Below, piece after piece: positions 37,106 through 45,463 of a stretch of DNA of 64,000 nt. The stretch lies in contig NZ_CP047954.1 in NCBI RefSeq assembly GCF_014279895.1, positions 1,116,001 to 1,180,000 on the forward strand. Reading direction: 5' to 3'. The number at the start of each line of letters is the position of its first letter. Position 1 is the stretch's first letter. This DNA is from Synechococcus sp. M16.1 (GTDB lineage Bacteria; Cyanobacteriota; Cyanobacteriia; PCC-6307; Cyanobiaceae). A model generated the notes under the pieces. It was not told where the DNA came from. It saw only the letters and a list, made by a program, of their open reading frames with translations, and did no database searches. The position numbers were made by a program, and so were the translations under genes.

Positions 37106-38445
37106 AGCCGAAGCCATCCGGGCTGGAGCTGCTTCGGCAGTGCCGTCATCTCAAGCTCCAGTTGAGGTGCCTTGCCAAGCACCCGCGGCCAGCCCGGTCC
37201 GAGCCACCCCAACCGAGTCAGTTGATCCGGTCGTGCGCGAAGGCGAAGCCGCTGTTGGCCCATTCGTTTCAGCGGATCGCCGTAGAGGCTCGGGGCATCC
37301 CCCAGGGCCAGCAGCAACTCCACCTGACCTCGGAGTGCAGGACCCAGTGACCATCCACCTTGGGGATGCCCCTGTGGATCCAACCAAACAACGGCCAGAT
37401 GGTTTGAGGGCCGACCATCGGGAGACAACAGGGGACGTTCAACCCGTTGAAACCCGCCCTTCAACAAAGCGGTGGCAACGGCATCAAGACTTCTCTTGGT
37501 CATGGCGATTTCACCAGCAGCCAGCATCAACCTGGCTTGAATCGCAGCCTGGAAACGACCACCCTCCAGCGCATCCAACCTCACAAGGACAGGTGCCTTG
37601 AGCAGAACGTCGCGCAACTGCTTCGGCAATCCATAGAGGCTGTCGAGTTGTTGGGCGAACAGTGAATTGTTGAACAAGGATCCCAGCAGCTGCCACAGGG
37701 AAACGCTGTTGAGCTCCAGGTAAGCCGACGGCGGATCGAAGCGAACGAAGTTGGCTTGGTGTTCCGGGTGGTGAGCCTGCAGGGACGCGAAGGGGCTGGA
37801 GGCCACAGGCCCTTCAGCCATCAGACGATCGCCCTGAAGCGCAACACCCAGACAACCATGCGACACGCTCGCCAAGGCGGGAAAAAGGGAACCGCTGATC
37901 GAAGCCAAGCCTGAGGGTTGCCACTGAACGGCCGATCCGCTGGTCAGCAGCCGCAAGCAGTGCTGTTCCAGAGCCGAGGGCTCCCGTCGCTGAAGCGACG
38001 GGAGTTGATCAAAACTGCTGCGGTGCAGTTCATCAGCGAACAGCAGATCCAGAGCAGACGAATGCGGTGCTGACGGAAGAGCCAGAAGGGGTTCACCGTC
38101 GTCCAGCCAGATCAGCCACCAGGTGCCGCGACCATGACGGGCCCAGCGATCAGGAGCTTCCGAAGAACCAAGCCGCTGCTGCCAGAGCTTCGGCACCGGT
38201 GCGGCGGGGTCCGCCTCAAAACTCTGAACCAACCGTGCCCGCCGACTGATCTCAAACAGCTCTGCTGTTCCACGGCGATTCAGGGAAGGCGTTTTCAGGC
38301 TGGAGGTGCCCAGCAGCAGGGCGGGCAAAAAAAAGCACAACCCAAGGAGAAGGGCTGTGCAGGGATGAAGTCCAAGTTGACGTCGGACGGACGCAATCAG
38401 GACGACGACTTGGTTGAACCTTGACGGCGTCGACGGTCTCTCCAT
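37087..38445 (-). CDS. Membrane-anchored protein of unknown function
   Basis: 452 residues. One N-terminal helix (TALLLGLCFFLPALLLG, about residues 30-46), then a large presumably extracytoplasmic region with few Cys and many Leu-rich stretches, ending in ELEMTALPKQLQPGWLRLQL. I do not recognise a domain; it has the look of DUF3352-type cyanobacterial envelope proteins but that is a guess. Its start lies inside the 49-residue ORF upstream (overlap 49 bp), so it is possibly co-expressed with petN. Confidence 0.75.
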   Translation of the reverse strand: MERPSTPSRFNQVVVLIASVRRQLGLHPCTALLLGLCFFLPALLLGTSSLKTPSLNRRGTAELFEISRRARLVQSFEADPAAPVPKLWQQRLGSSEAPDRWARHGRGTWWLIWLDDGEPLLALPSAPHSSALDLLFADELHRSSFDQLPSLQRREPSALEQHCLRLLTSGSAVQWQPSGLASISGSLFPALASVSHGCLGVALQGDRLMAEGPVASSPFASLQAHHPEHQANFVRFDPPSAYLELNSVSLWQLLGSLFNNSLFAQQLDSLYGLPKQLRDVLLKAPVLVRLDALEGGRFQAAIQARLMLAAGEIAMTKRSLDAVATALLKGGFQRVERPLLSPDGRPSNHLAVVWLDPQGHPQGGWSLGPALRGQVELLLALGDAPSLYGDPLKRMGQQRLRLRARPDQLTRLGWLGPGWPRVLGKAPQLELEMTALPKQLQPGWLRLQLDVR

Positions 38446-38546
38446 TCGATCGTTGAGAGATAGATCACGGCAACGCTGACGAAGACAAGAAGCACAGCTG
38501 CCGTGACCGCCAGGGTCTGGCTAAGAAGGGGTGCGTCTTGAAGCAC
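38397..38546 (-). CDS. Small single-helix membrane protein next to petN
   Basis: 49 residues from GTG 38546. A single hydrophobic helix (TLAVTAAVLLVFVSVAVIYL) is followed by a basic tail (EWRDRRRRQ), so the C-terminus should be cytoplasmic or stromal. It sits 8 bp after petN and its 3' end overlaps the next gene by 49 bp. No family is recognised. Small photosynthetic-complex subunits have this architecture, but assignment would be guesswork. Confidence 0.65.
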   Translation of the reverse strand: MLQDAPLLSQTLAVTAAVLLVFVSVAVIYLSTIEWRDRRRRQGSTKSSS

Positions 38547-38554
38547 AGATTCGA

Positions 38555-38656
38555 TCAGAAGTTCAGGGTGCCGTCACCATTGCGTCCCCAGACGACCATG
38601 GCGATGGAGAAACTGAACATGGCGGCCAAGGACGCCCAACCCAGAGTGAACAACAT
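38555..38656 (-). CDS. petN: Cytochrome b6f complex subunit PetN
   Basis: 33-residue single-helix subunit required for assembly of cytochrome b6f. The sequence starts [14 protein letters not shown], continues through [13 protein letters not shown] and ends DGTLNF, an almost invariant cyanobacterial PetN. Start ATG 38656. Too short for ordinary gene calls. Confidence 0.95.
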   Translation of the reverse strand: MLFTLGWASLAAMFSFSIAMVVWGRNGDGTLNF

Positions 38657-38728
38657 GCGCTTGACCACTTGACTGCCGGGATCCTACCTAGGGTTCAGCA
38701 CCTTTTCGTCCGCCCGAAGGCATCTGTC

Positions 38729-39025
38729 ATGACCAGCTCCAGCCCAGGTTCATCAGCAGTGCTGGAGCGTCAGGGAACAACACAGCGCTACCCCCAGGCT
38801 CGCGTGATCGTTCTGGACGACGATGTGAACACCTTCCAGCACGTGGTGGATTGCCTACGCAAGATCATTCCCGGCATGAGTGAGGACAAGGCCTGGAACC
38901 TCGCCAACAGGATTGATGGTCAGGGTGCGGCCGAAGTTTGGTGCGGCCCCCTGGAGCAGGCCGAGCTGTACCACCAGCAGCTTCAGGCCGAGGGGTTAAC
39001 GATGGCCCCTCTGGAACGCTGCTGA
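38729..39025 (+). CDS. clpS: Clp protease adaptor ClpS
   Basis: 98 residues. N-degron adaptor delivering substrates to ClpA/ClpC. The core RVIVLDDDVNTFQHVVDCL is the ClpS signature (usually V-L-x-N-D-D/x-T), with a GxGxAEVW... segment near the end. Cyanobacteria commonly have two ClpS proteins; here the ND of the classical VILLNDD is DD. Start ATG 38729. Divergent from petN by 72 bp. Confidence 0.92.
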   Translation: MTSSSPGSSAVLERQGTTQRYPQARVIVLDDDVNTFQHVVDCLRKIIPGMSEDKAWNLANRIDGQGAAEVWCGPLEQAELYHQQLQAEGLTMAPLERC

Positions 39026-39026
39026 G

Positions 39027-39254
39027 TCAGGCCGCCGGCTTACGGCTGGCTTTGGTGAGGCGCAGCAGATCAGCCACCTGCAAACGCTGCATCTGCTCGT
39101 CCATCACGAAACGCACCACACGGCCAGGGCACAAGGCCAGGCCCCGAACCTCCGTTCCGTGCACCTCAGCGGTGAGCATGCGGGCCTGGGGGCCGCAGGC
39201 ATCTTGCAGCGGTCCGCTGATCACGTGGCGGAGAGCGTCTACTGATTTCAGCAT
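39027..39254 (-). CDS. Conserved hypothetical small protein
   Basis: 75 residues, starting MLKSVDALRHVISGPLQDAC, ending in a basic stretch. No domain recognised; predicted alpha/beta with one Cys pair. The stop lies 1 bp beyond the convergent clpS stop. ATG 39254 preferred to GTG 39257. Confidence 0.6.
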   Translation of the reverse strand: MLKSVDALRHVISGPLQDACGPQARMLTAEVHGTEVRGLALCPGRVVRFVMDEQMQRLQVADLLRLTKASRKPAA

Positions 39255-39289
39255 CACAGCCCCGGAGCGCTCTCTCTGGCATAGCCAAA

Positions 39290-39604
39290 GTGGCTAACTT
39301 TCACCAGTTCTCGGGTTTTCGTTCAGCTTTGGGCCGGGTCGTCATCACCCACAGCACCTATGTGGACGGCTTGATCCCATGGCTGAAGGCCCTGTCCCAC
39401 GAGACGGAGATCCAGACGATCACCCCTGCCGTGATCAGCCGCGTTCGTGGCCGCTGTCCCGAACTACAGCTGCGGGTGTCCACACCGATCCAAGGGGGTT
39501 TCAAGCTGGTGGCTCGCAAAGGCACTTCAGCCCAAGAGGTCTTTGTCGTGACATCGATGCGTCGGCCAGACCTAGAACAGGCCGTCCTGCATCACCGCCC
39601 CTGA
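39290..39604 (+). CDS. DUF2103 family protein
   Basis: 104 residues from GTG 39290. It reads GRVVITHSTYVDGLIPWLKAL and ISRVRGRCPELQLRVSTPIQGGFKLVARKGTSAQEVFVV, matching the cyanobacterial DUF2103 family, described as predicted metal-binding. Function unknown. Confidence 0.8.
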   Translation: MANFHQFSGFRSALGRVVITHSTYVDGLIPWLKALSHETEIQTITPAVISRVRGRCPELQLRVSTPIQGGFKLVARKGTSAQEVFVVTSMRRPDLEQAVLHHRP

Positions 39605-39852
39605 AGGCGATTGCCTGACTCAAATCCAGCAGCACGACAGGCCTGAGGATGACCATCGGCAACGCTGGGATCACGGGCACAGAGTTCAGCCCAATCAGAT
39701 CGGCGGAAACATTGGGGAAGGATGGCCCGGCATGCGATTTCAGCGTCATCCGGCAAAAAGGTGACAGCGTCAGCCGCGGGGCTGCCGAAACAACCCACAA
39801 GCAGTGCGCTTGCCAGCAGGCCGAAGACGGATGAGAAGAAAGAAACCAGCAC
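39592..39852 (-). CDS. Small exported protein, possible lipoprotein
   Basis: 86 residues from GTG 39852. Hydrophobic leader LVSFFSSVFGLLASALLVGC with a lipobox-like LVGC, then a short Cys-containing domain (ACRAILPQC, LCARDP, ACRAAGF). Six cysteines in total suggest disulphides. Overlaps the DUF2103 3' end by 13 bp in convergent orientation. No family recognised. Confidence 0.5.
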   Translation of the reverse strand: MLVSFFSSVFGLLASALLVGCFGSPAADAVTFLPDDAEIACRAILPQCFRRSDWAELCARDPSVADGHPQACRAAGFESGNRLQGR

Positions 39853-39955
39853 GGAGGGATGAACAGTGAAGCGATGCGGAAAAGTGATTCTCAACAACAC
39901 CGACAGCCAACCAACTCAATAGGAGAACGAAATGGGTTCCCTCAATCCATGCACA

Positions 39956-40007
39956 GTGGCATCAAGAAGTGGCATCAACAAGTGACATCAACCAGCGGCA
40001 TCAATCC
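39956..40007. repeat. 13-bp tandem repeat, four copies
   Basis: Four consecutive 13-bp units starting at 39956, 39969, 39982 and 39995 share the core G(T/C)G(G/A)CATCAA. Units 1 and 2 differ at one base, units 3 and 4 are more diverged. The array overlaps the stop codon of the 50-residue gene on the minus strand. Confidence 0.75.
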
Positions 40008-40153
40008 TTGGAGTCAGATGCAGGAATCTTGAATTCCATAAACAGCGCTTCCGCATCAGCATAATCTTTCTTTTCGCGCAAATAAAAGACCTGAGCTTTC
40101 CACCAATCCCAGGTTTCCATTTGGATCAGTTCGTCCAGGCGTGGATCACGCAT
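40001..40153 (-). CDS. Small acidic protein, 50 aa
   Basis: MRDPRLDELIQMETWDWWKA opening, then FYLREKKDYADAEALFMEF and a short acidic tail. Helical, Trp-rich, no membrane segment. It resembles in size and composition the 49-residue ORF at 60477-60626. Function unknown. Stop codon falls inside the 13-bp repeat. Confidence 0.55.
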   Translation of the reverse strand: MRDPRLDELIQMETWDWWKAQVFYLREKKDYADAEALFMEFKIPASDSKD

Positions 40154-40280
40154 CTCAGCACTGCAACCAAACAAACGCTAAGTACAGGAAAAGCGCTGAC
40201 AAGCTTTGTTCACACAGCCGTAAGCATCATCGACTACACAACAGCACAGGGGTAGCCTTGATGGCTGCAGCGATCGATCC

Positions 40281-40493
40281 ATGCCCCTCGAAATTGCCGT
40301 CAAACAAGGGCAACAAACGATGGAGAGCATGGGCAGTTTCGACGACCTCGAAGACGCTTTGACCGAATTCAACGAATTGATCAACCGTCGGAACTGGCAT
40401 CAGAGCGTAACCACCATCTCGCTGACCGACACCGATAAAGACAAATGCCTCGCCCAGTACGCGCTCCAGGAGTTCAACCACTCCGAAAACTAG
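40281..40493 (+). CDS. Small hypothetical protein, 70 aa
   Basis: Acidic helical protein beginning MPLEIAVKQGQQTMESMGSF with DDLEDALTEFNELINRRNW. No recognised family. Start ATG 40281. It is isolated in a low-coding-density stretch. Confidence 0.5.
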   Translation: MPLEIAVKQGQQTMESMGSFDDLEDALTEFNELINRRNWHQSVTTISLTDTDKDKCLAQYALQEFNHSEN

Positions 40494-40562
40494 CTCCACC
40501 AAGAATCTCCACTCCAACCCAGACGAACGCATCTAGAGTGCAATAAAAGAAAAAATCTCAGC

Positions 40563-40655
40563 ATGAATGGGAAACTACTGGTGATCGGCATCGGCTCATT
40601 CTTTCTTCTGTTTTTTGTGGCCGAGTCTTGGTTGATGAGAAGCCTGCCTCACTAA
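40563..40655 (+). CDS. Tiny single-helix membrane peptide, 30 aa
   Basis: MNGKLLVIGIGSFFLLFFVA followed by ESWLMRSLPH and stop. One hydrophobic helix. No database family known to me; support is the clean helix and start only. Confidence 0.35.
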   Translation: MNGKLLVIGIGSFFLLFFVAESWLMRSLPH

Positions 40656-40840
40656 CAAAGCTGAGACATTTTAAAGCAGAACCTAGAGAGAATACAAAAA
40701 AATTATCCGGTAAATCAAGTCCAAAAAACAAACTTTCAGAATATTGACGCAGAAACTTGGAGATATTGGTTTTGTGATGGCTTGGCGAAGTCCAAGGCAC
40801 CCACCACATTGATCAAGCGAAGGGGGTGAACCGCCATGCC
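40656..40840. other. AT-rich intergenic stretch
   Basis: About 185 bp clearly AT-richer than the surroundings, lying beyond the 3' end of the probable 6S RNA. I see no convincing gene, terminator or repeat in it. Confidence 0.5.
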
Positions 40841-41032
40841 GTGCGAGCCCCAGTGGTCGACCTGGAAGAACCAGAAGGGGCGACAAAGTGGGGTTTCGTT
40901 TCCGGCTGCATGGCCGGTCTACGTCACCGTCACGACAGTCTCCCCAAGTCGAAAGAGAGTCAGATCAGAGCACTAGAAAAAGGCCGTCACCAACACAGCA
41001 GTTCGCTACCAACCCTAGTCCTGACTCTCGCT
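40841..41032 (-). ncRNA. ssrS: Probable 6S RNA
   Basis: About 190 nt on the minus strand immediately 3' of the purK stop. The two ends can pair (GCGAG at 41031-41027 with CTCGC at 40847-40843) as the closing stem. Internally CCGGC/GCCGG and ACUGUC/GACGGU helices and a GGGG/CCCC stem give a long irregular rod. Cyanobacterial 6S RNA (Yfr7/SsaA) is known to lie next to purK; the length also fits. Called from position, size and fold, without a covariance search. Confidence 0.68.
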
Positions 41033-42175
41033 CTAGAGGGGCCAGATCCGGCGAATGGCGGCAAGTGCTGACTCAGCCTCATCGCGCCGCTTGAGGAGTG
41101 TGTCACCCTCAAGCAGCAGCGTCACGTGCCCCAACTTGCGGCCCGGTGTTTCCGGTGACTTGCCGTACCAGTGCAGGTGAAGCCCCGGCACGGCCTCCAG
41201 GGACTCAAGCCGCTGATCCAAAGGAGGATGACGCTCGGGGTCGAGGCCGAGCAGGTTGACCATCAAGGCACCACGGCTTTTGAGCTCGGGATCAGGCACG
41301 GGAAGACCAGCCGCGATGCAGAGCTGCTGATCGAACTGACTGCTGGTGCAGGCCTCGATCGAGAAATGCCCGGAATTGTGGGTGCGTGGAGCAATTTCAT
41401 TCACCTGCAGGCCAGCGGGCCCATAGAAAAACTCCAGAGCCAGCACCCCCACATAGCCGAGCTTCGTCATCAGAGAGGCCGCCACGTTGTAAGCCAGCGC
41501 AGCCACCGAAGGATCCACGGGAGCAGGGGCCAGAACCCAGTCGCAGACTTGTTGATGTTGGTGGGTTTGCACCAGCGGAAAATGGCGGATGCGGCCGCGC
41601 TGATCGCGGCTGACCACGAGAGCCAACTCCAGCTCGTAGTCCACCCAGGATTCCAACAGCCAGTCGTCGGCAGGGACCGCCCGCAACAACTGCGCCAGGC
41701 CATCGATGTCGCGCAACACCACCGTGCCCTTGCCGTCGTAACCACCACGGGAGGCCTTGGCCATCACCGGAAAGGTCCAGCCCTGAGGAAGCGCGGGATG
41801 GGCCGGTGAAATCAAACTGAGCGGACACCAGGGCGGGCTCGGGATCGCCAGATCGTCGAGCAGCTGGCGCTGCGACAACTTGTCGACCAAGGGCGAAAGC
41901 GCAGCAAGCGAGGGCTGGAAACGAACCCCCTGCTGCTCCAGCGGCAGAAGGGCATCGATATTGACCCACTCGTTCTCGAAGGTGATGCCGTCACAACCCA
42001 CCACCAGCTCCCGGGTTCCTGCCACATCCCGGGGATCCGCTGCCACGAGGCGCGAGGCCAAACCAGCCGCGGGATCCGCTGCATCGGACGTTTGAACAGC
42101 GATGGGAACATCGCGTTGCGCAGCAGCCTGCACAAGCATCCGTGCCAGCTGACCACCTCCCACAACGCCGATCAT
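41033..42175 (-). CDS. purK: N5-carboxyaminoimidazole ribonucleotide synthase
   Basis: ATP-grasp enzyme of purine synthesis, carboxylating AIR with bicarbonate. 380 residues: N-terminal GVVGGGQLARMLVQAAA, FENEWVNIDAL, ATP-grasp PVMAKASRGGYDGKGTVVLR, and EIAPRTHNSGHFSIEAC near the metal site. No purE adjacent. The start is ATG 42175. Confidence 0.96.
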   Translation of the reverse strand: MIGVVGGGQLARMLVQAAAQRDVPIAVQTSDAADPAAGLASRLVAADPRDVAGTRELVVGCDGITFENEWVNIDALLPLEQQGVRFQPSLAALSPLVDKLSQRQLLDDLAIPSPPWCPLSLISPAHPALPQGWTFPVMAKASRGGYDGKGTVVLRDIDGLAQLLRAVPADDWLLESWVDYELELALVVSRDQRGRIRHFPLVQTHQHQQVCDWVLAPAPVDPSVAALAYNVAASLMTKLGYVGVLALEFFYGPAGLQVNEIAPRTHNSGHFSIEACTSSQFDQQLCIAAGLPVPDPELKSRGALMVNLLGLDPERHPPLDQRLESLEAVPGLHLHWYGKSPETPGRKLGHVTLLLEGDTLLKRRDEAESALAAIRRIWPL

Positions 42176-42227
42176 CGTGTCCGAGCTGATCTCCGCAGCT
42201 TGCCAGTTTGCAGGGTCGATGACAGCG

Positions 42228-43163
42228 TCAGATCAGGGGGCGATCGCCGGCAAAGGCCAACCGGATCATGGTGAACAGCAACACCAACAGGAACAGCGCC
42301 AGGCCCAGGGTGCAGGCGTAGCTGATCTCCAACTCGGCAAAGGCCTGGTCGTACACGTAATAAACGATGGTTCGCGTGGCATCCGCAGGACCTCCCTGGG
42401 TCATCAGGAACACTTCCTCGAACACCTTCGTGGCCGCGATCGACGACACCACGGCGACCAGGGTCACGTAGGGACTCATCAAGGGCAGGGTGATGTCGAG
42501 ATGCTTTCTCCAGCCCTCGCTGCCATCCAGCTCCGCTGCCTCATAGAGCTCCTGGGGAATGCCCTGCAGACCCGCCAGAAAAATCACCATGTAATAACCA
42601 AGTCCCTTCCAGAGGGTCACCAACATCACGGCGGGCAGGGCCAGCTGCGGCGTGGTGAGAAAACCAATCGGGCTGAAGGCATCACCAAGCAGGGCGCTCA
42701 ACCATCCATTGATCAGACCGTTCTCGGCATACAGCCAGCGAAAGGCGATGGCTGCAACAACGATCGACACCAGAACCGGGGTGTAGAAAGCGCCCCGCAG
42801 AAAAGACCGACCGGGCAGCCCCTGGTTCACCAGCACCGCCAGCGCCAGCGCCCCAAGAACGATGGGAGGCACCACACCAACTAGATAGAGAAAGGTGGTG
42901 ACCAGCACCTGCCGCGCCATCGGATCCGACAGCAGGCGCTCCAGGTTGGCCAAACCGACAAAACGCAGGGGTTCACTGACGTCCAGCCCTGTGGCGGTGA
43001 AACTCATCACCAGAGCCATCAGGGCCGGCACCAGCACCGACAAACTGATCAGCACCACCGCCGGCAACAGGAACGCCCAGGCCGAAAGGGAGTTGCGCAC
43101 TGATCTTTCGCGCACAGGACCAGCGACACTGTTGCGAGAGTAGGTGGGTTCCAACGGTTTCAT
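42228..43163 (-). CDS. Sugar-type ABC transporter permease (orphan)
   Basis: 311-residue MalF/UgpA-family permease, about six membrane helices and EAA motif [22 protein letters not shown]. No binding protein, second permease or ATPase is adjacent; the partner genes must be elsewhere. It is distinct from ggtC (19680-20546). Start ATG 43163; its CATG overlaps the aroB start on the other strand by two bases. Confidence 0.87.
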   Translation of the reverse strand: MKPLEPTYSRNSVAGPVRERSVRNSLSAWAFLLPAVVLISLSVLVPALMALVMSFTATGLDVSEPLRFVGLANLERLLSDPMARQVLVTTFLYLVGVVPPIVLGALALAVLVNQGLPGRSFLRGAFYTPVLVSIVVAAIAFRWLYAENGLINGWLSALLGDAFSPIGFLTTPQLALPAVMLVTLWKGLGYYMVIFLAGLQGIPQELYEAAELDGSEGWRKHLDITLPLMSPYVTLVAVVSSIAATKVFEEVFLMTQGGPADATRTIVYYVYDQAFAELEISYACTLGLALFLLVLLFTMIRLAFAGDRPLI

Positions 43164-44277
43164 GACCACAATCACCCCGTTGCATCACATCCGCGTTGCG
43201 CTGGAGCGCAACCCCTACGACGTGGTGATTGGAGACGGCGGCCTGGCCAGGCTTGGTCAGCAGATGCTGGACGCTGGAGTGCAGGCGGGTCGGCGTGTGC
43301 TGGTGGTCAGCAATCCGGATGTGGCCAGCCCCTATGGCGACGCCTGCCTGAACAGCCTCAGAGCGGCAGGTTTCAGCGTGGAGTTGTTGGTGATTGACGC
43401 CGGCGAAACCCAGAAGACACCCGCCACGGTGGCGGAGATCCACGATGCGGCTTACAACGCCAAGCTCGAACGCAGCTCCTTGATGGTGGCCCTCGGCGGC
43501 GGCGTTGTGGGAGACATGACCGGCTTTGCGGCAGCCACCTGGCTGCGGGGCATCCAGGTGGTGCAGGTGCCCACAACCCTGCTGGCCATGGTTGACGCGT
43601 CGATCGGTGGCAAGACCGGGGTCAACCATCCCCGCGGCAAAAATCTGATCGGCGCCTTTCACCAGCCGCGGCTGGTGTTGATCGATCCATCCACCCTGAA
43701 CACCCTGCCCGAACGCGAGTTCCGGGCCGGCATGGCTGAGGTGATCAAATACGGAATCCTCGGTGACACGGCGCTGTTCGAGGAACTGGAGGCCTGCCCC
43801 GACCCGAGCACGCCCGCTGGGCTTGGATCGGAACGCCTGAGCTCGATCCTGCAACGATCGGCCGCGGCCAAGGCCCGGGTGGTGGCCGCCGACGAAAAGG
43901 AAGGAGGCTTACGAGCGATCCTCAACTACGGCCATACCTTCGGCCATGTGGTGGAGACCCTCTGCGGCTATGGCACCTGGCTGCATGGCGAGGCGGTTGC
44001 CATTGGCATGGTGGCCGTGGGTGAACTCGCCGTGCTGCGGGGCAGCTGGAGTCGCGAGGATGCCGAGCGCCAACGCCGGCTGATCGACAGCGCCGGACTG
44101 CCCACCGCCTGGCCCGATCTTGCCGCCGATGCAGTTCTGGACAGCTTGCAGGGGGACAAAAAGGTGCGCGACGGTCGCCTGCGCTTCGTGATGCCCACCA
44201 GCATCGGAACCATTGAGATTCGCGATGACGTCAGTCGCGACGAGATCCTCAGCTGCCTTGAGCGCCTGAAAGGCTGA
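43162..44277 (+). CDS. aroB: 3-dehydroquinate synthase
   Basis: Second shikimate-pathway step, NAD- and metal-dependent cyclisation of DAHP. 371 residues. Landmarks: [22 protein letters not shown] (seen as [14 protein letters not shown]), [21 protein letters not shown], and the metal ligands in [12 protein letters not shown] and [13 protein letters not shown] 43162 preferred to 43144. The 3' end overlaps the convergent methyltransferase by 29 bp. Confidence 0.97.
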   Translation: MTTITPLHHIRVALERNPYDVVIGDGGLARLGQQMLDAGVQAGRRVLVVSNPDVASPYGDACLNSLRAAGFSVELLVIDAGETQKTPATVAEIHDAAYNAKLERSSLMVALGGGVVGDMTGFAAATWLRGIQVVQVPTTLLAMVDASIGGKTGVNHPRGKNLIGAFHQPRLVLIDPSTLNTLPEREFRAGMAEVIKYGILGDTALFEELEACPDPSTPAGLGSERLSSILQRSAAAKARVVAADEKEGGLRAILNYGHTFGHVVETLCGYGTWLHGEAVAIGMVAVGELAVLRGSWSREDAERQRRLIDSAGLPTAWPDLAADAVLDSLQGDKKVRDGRLRFVMPTSIGTIEIRDDVSRDEILSCLERLKG

Positions 44278-45463
44278 AGCCGTCTTCCGGCAACCCGCGC
44301 CGGTAGGTGAGCCAGCGGAACGCACCGAGCCCCGCAGGGTCCACCAGGCGAAGCAGGGCTTCACGCCGTTGCAGGGCTTCTGCCAGCTGATGGCCCGGTA
44401 GCTGCTGCAGTCCATGCAGACGCTCTGCAAGCCCCAAGGCCAGCAGGGCCTCGCCCTGCTTCGCCTGATCACCCACCATCCAACCGTTGCGCTGAGCCGC
44501 TTCATCCACGACTTCGATACAGAGGTGGGCCGTGAGGTCCTGCTCGCCGGGCTGATCCAAGGGCGACAGCCCCGCCTGCTGAGCGCAAACAGCCATCAAG
44601 GTGCCGTCGGAGCGCCGGGCTGTGAAATAACGCTGGGCCTCCAGGGCGTAATCGATCACCAGCAGCACGCCGGCATCCACGGCAGCCGCCGCCGCAGCGA
44701 ACCAGTCGGGCAATGCAGTGTTCCACTCGGTGGTCCACCCCTCTTCGGCATCGGGTGGCGGCAACTGAATGCCGCCTTGGCTGCACACACGCCTGATCTC
44801 CTGCTGCAAACCATCGGGGAGAGGACGATGCGTTGTTCGCAGGCCACCGTTTTGGTTGAGCTCCACCCACTGCTGCCGGAAGGATCCCTCCCGCCAGATC
44901 AAGCGCTCCACCGGGAGGGCATCAAGCAACTCATGGGCAATCACCACCCCATGAACCGGAGCGCTGCCCAACTCCTCCAGGGAACACCAGCGCAGCGGCA
45001 GATCATCCGCCTCCTGCAGCAGAGCCTGTTGCCGCCGCCGCATGCCGGGATTGGCCTCCACCAACACCAATTCGATCCGAGCCAACAGCTCTGGATCAGC
45101 ACCAAGCAATGCAGTAACGAGATCCCGGGCCAGATGGCCCTCGCCAGGGCCGATTTCCACGATCGACAGACGTTGATCCGGATCACTTCGGGACATCGAC
45201 GTCAGCCAGGCCAGGATCTGAGGAGCCAGAAGGGCTGCGAAATCACTGCCCAGCGAGGGGGAGGTGACGAAATCACCCTGGGCTCCGATGCGTGCGCGGC
45301 CTGAGCCGTAATACCCGTGCTCCGGCTCATTCAGAGCCAGATCCATGAACCGGGAAAACGGAACGGCACCCCCCGCCTGATGCAGATGCGTTGCCAACCA
45401 GTCGGGACAGGACGCAGCCATCGGTTCCATTGGAGAGAATGCCGGTCGCTGCAGCAGTTCCAT
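44249..45463 (-). CDS. SAM-dependent methyltransferase, MidA/NDUFAF7 family
   Basis: 404 residues. The family opening [35 protein letters not shown], the SAM motif [15 protein letters not shown] and [12 protein letters not shown] are all visible. Homologues methylate arginine in respiratory complex I; in cyanobacteria the NDH-1 complex is a plausible but unproven target. Start ATG 45463; ATG 45421 is an alternative that would leave 40 bp to the divergent TPM gene. Confidence 0.88.
   Translation of the reverse strand: MELLQRPAFSPMEPMAASCPDWLATHLHQAGGAVPFSRFMDLALNEPEHGYYGSGRARIGAQGDFVTSPSLGSDFAALLAPQILAWLTSMSRSDPDQRLSIVEIGPGEGHLARDLVTALLGADPELLARIELVLVEANPGMRRRQQALLQEADDLPLRWCSLEELGSAPVHGVVIAHELLDALPVERLIWREGSFRQQWVELNQNGGLRTTHRPLPDGLQQEIRRVCSQGGIQLPPPDAEEGWTTEWNTALPDWFAAAAAAVDAGVLLVIDYALEAQRYFTARRSDGTLMAVCAQQAGLSPLDQPGEQDLTAHLCIEVVDEAAQRNGWMVGDQAKQGEALLALGLAERLHGLQQLPGHQLAEALQRREALLRLVDPAGLGAFRWLTYRRGLPEDGFSLSGAQGS

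Noticed and set aside
37162-37350. Several short plus-strand frames over 37.1-38.4 kb
   Set aside because: Antisense to the 452-aa gene and with proline/arginine-rich shadow composition.
40826-41071. 81-codon plus-strand frame
   Set aside because: Covers the probable 6S RNA on the other strand and the purK 3' end; codon use is not gene-like.
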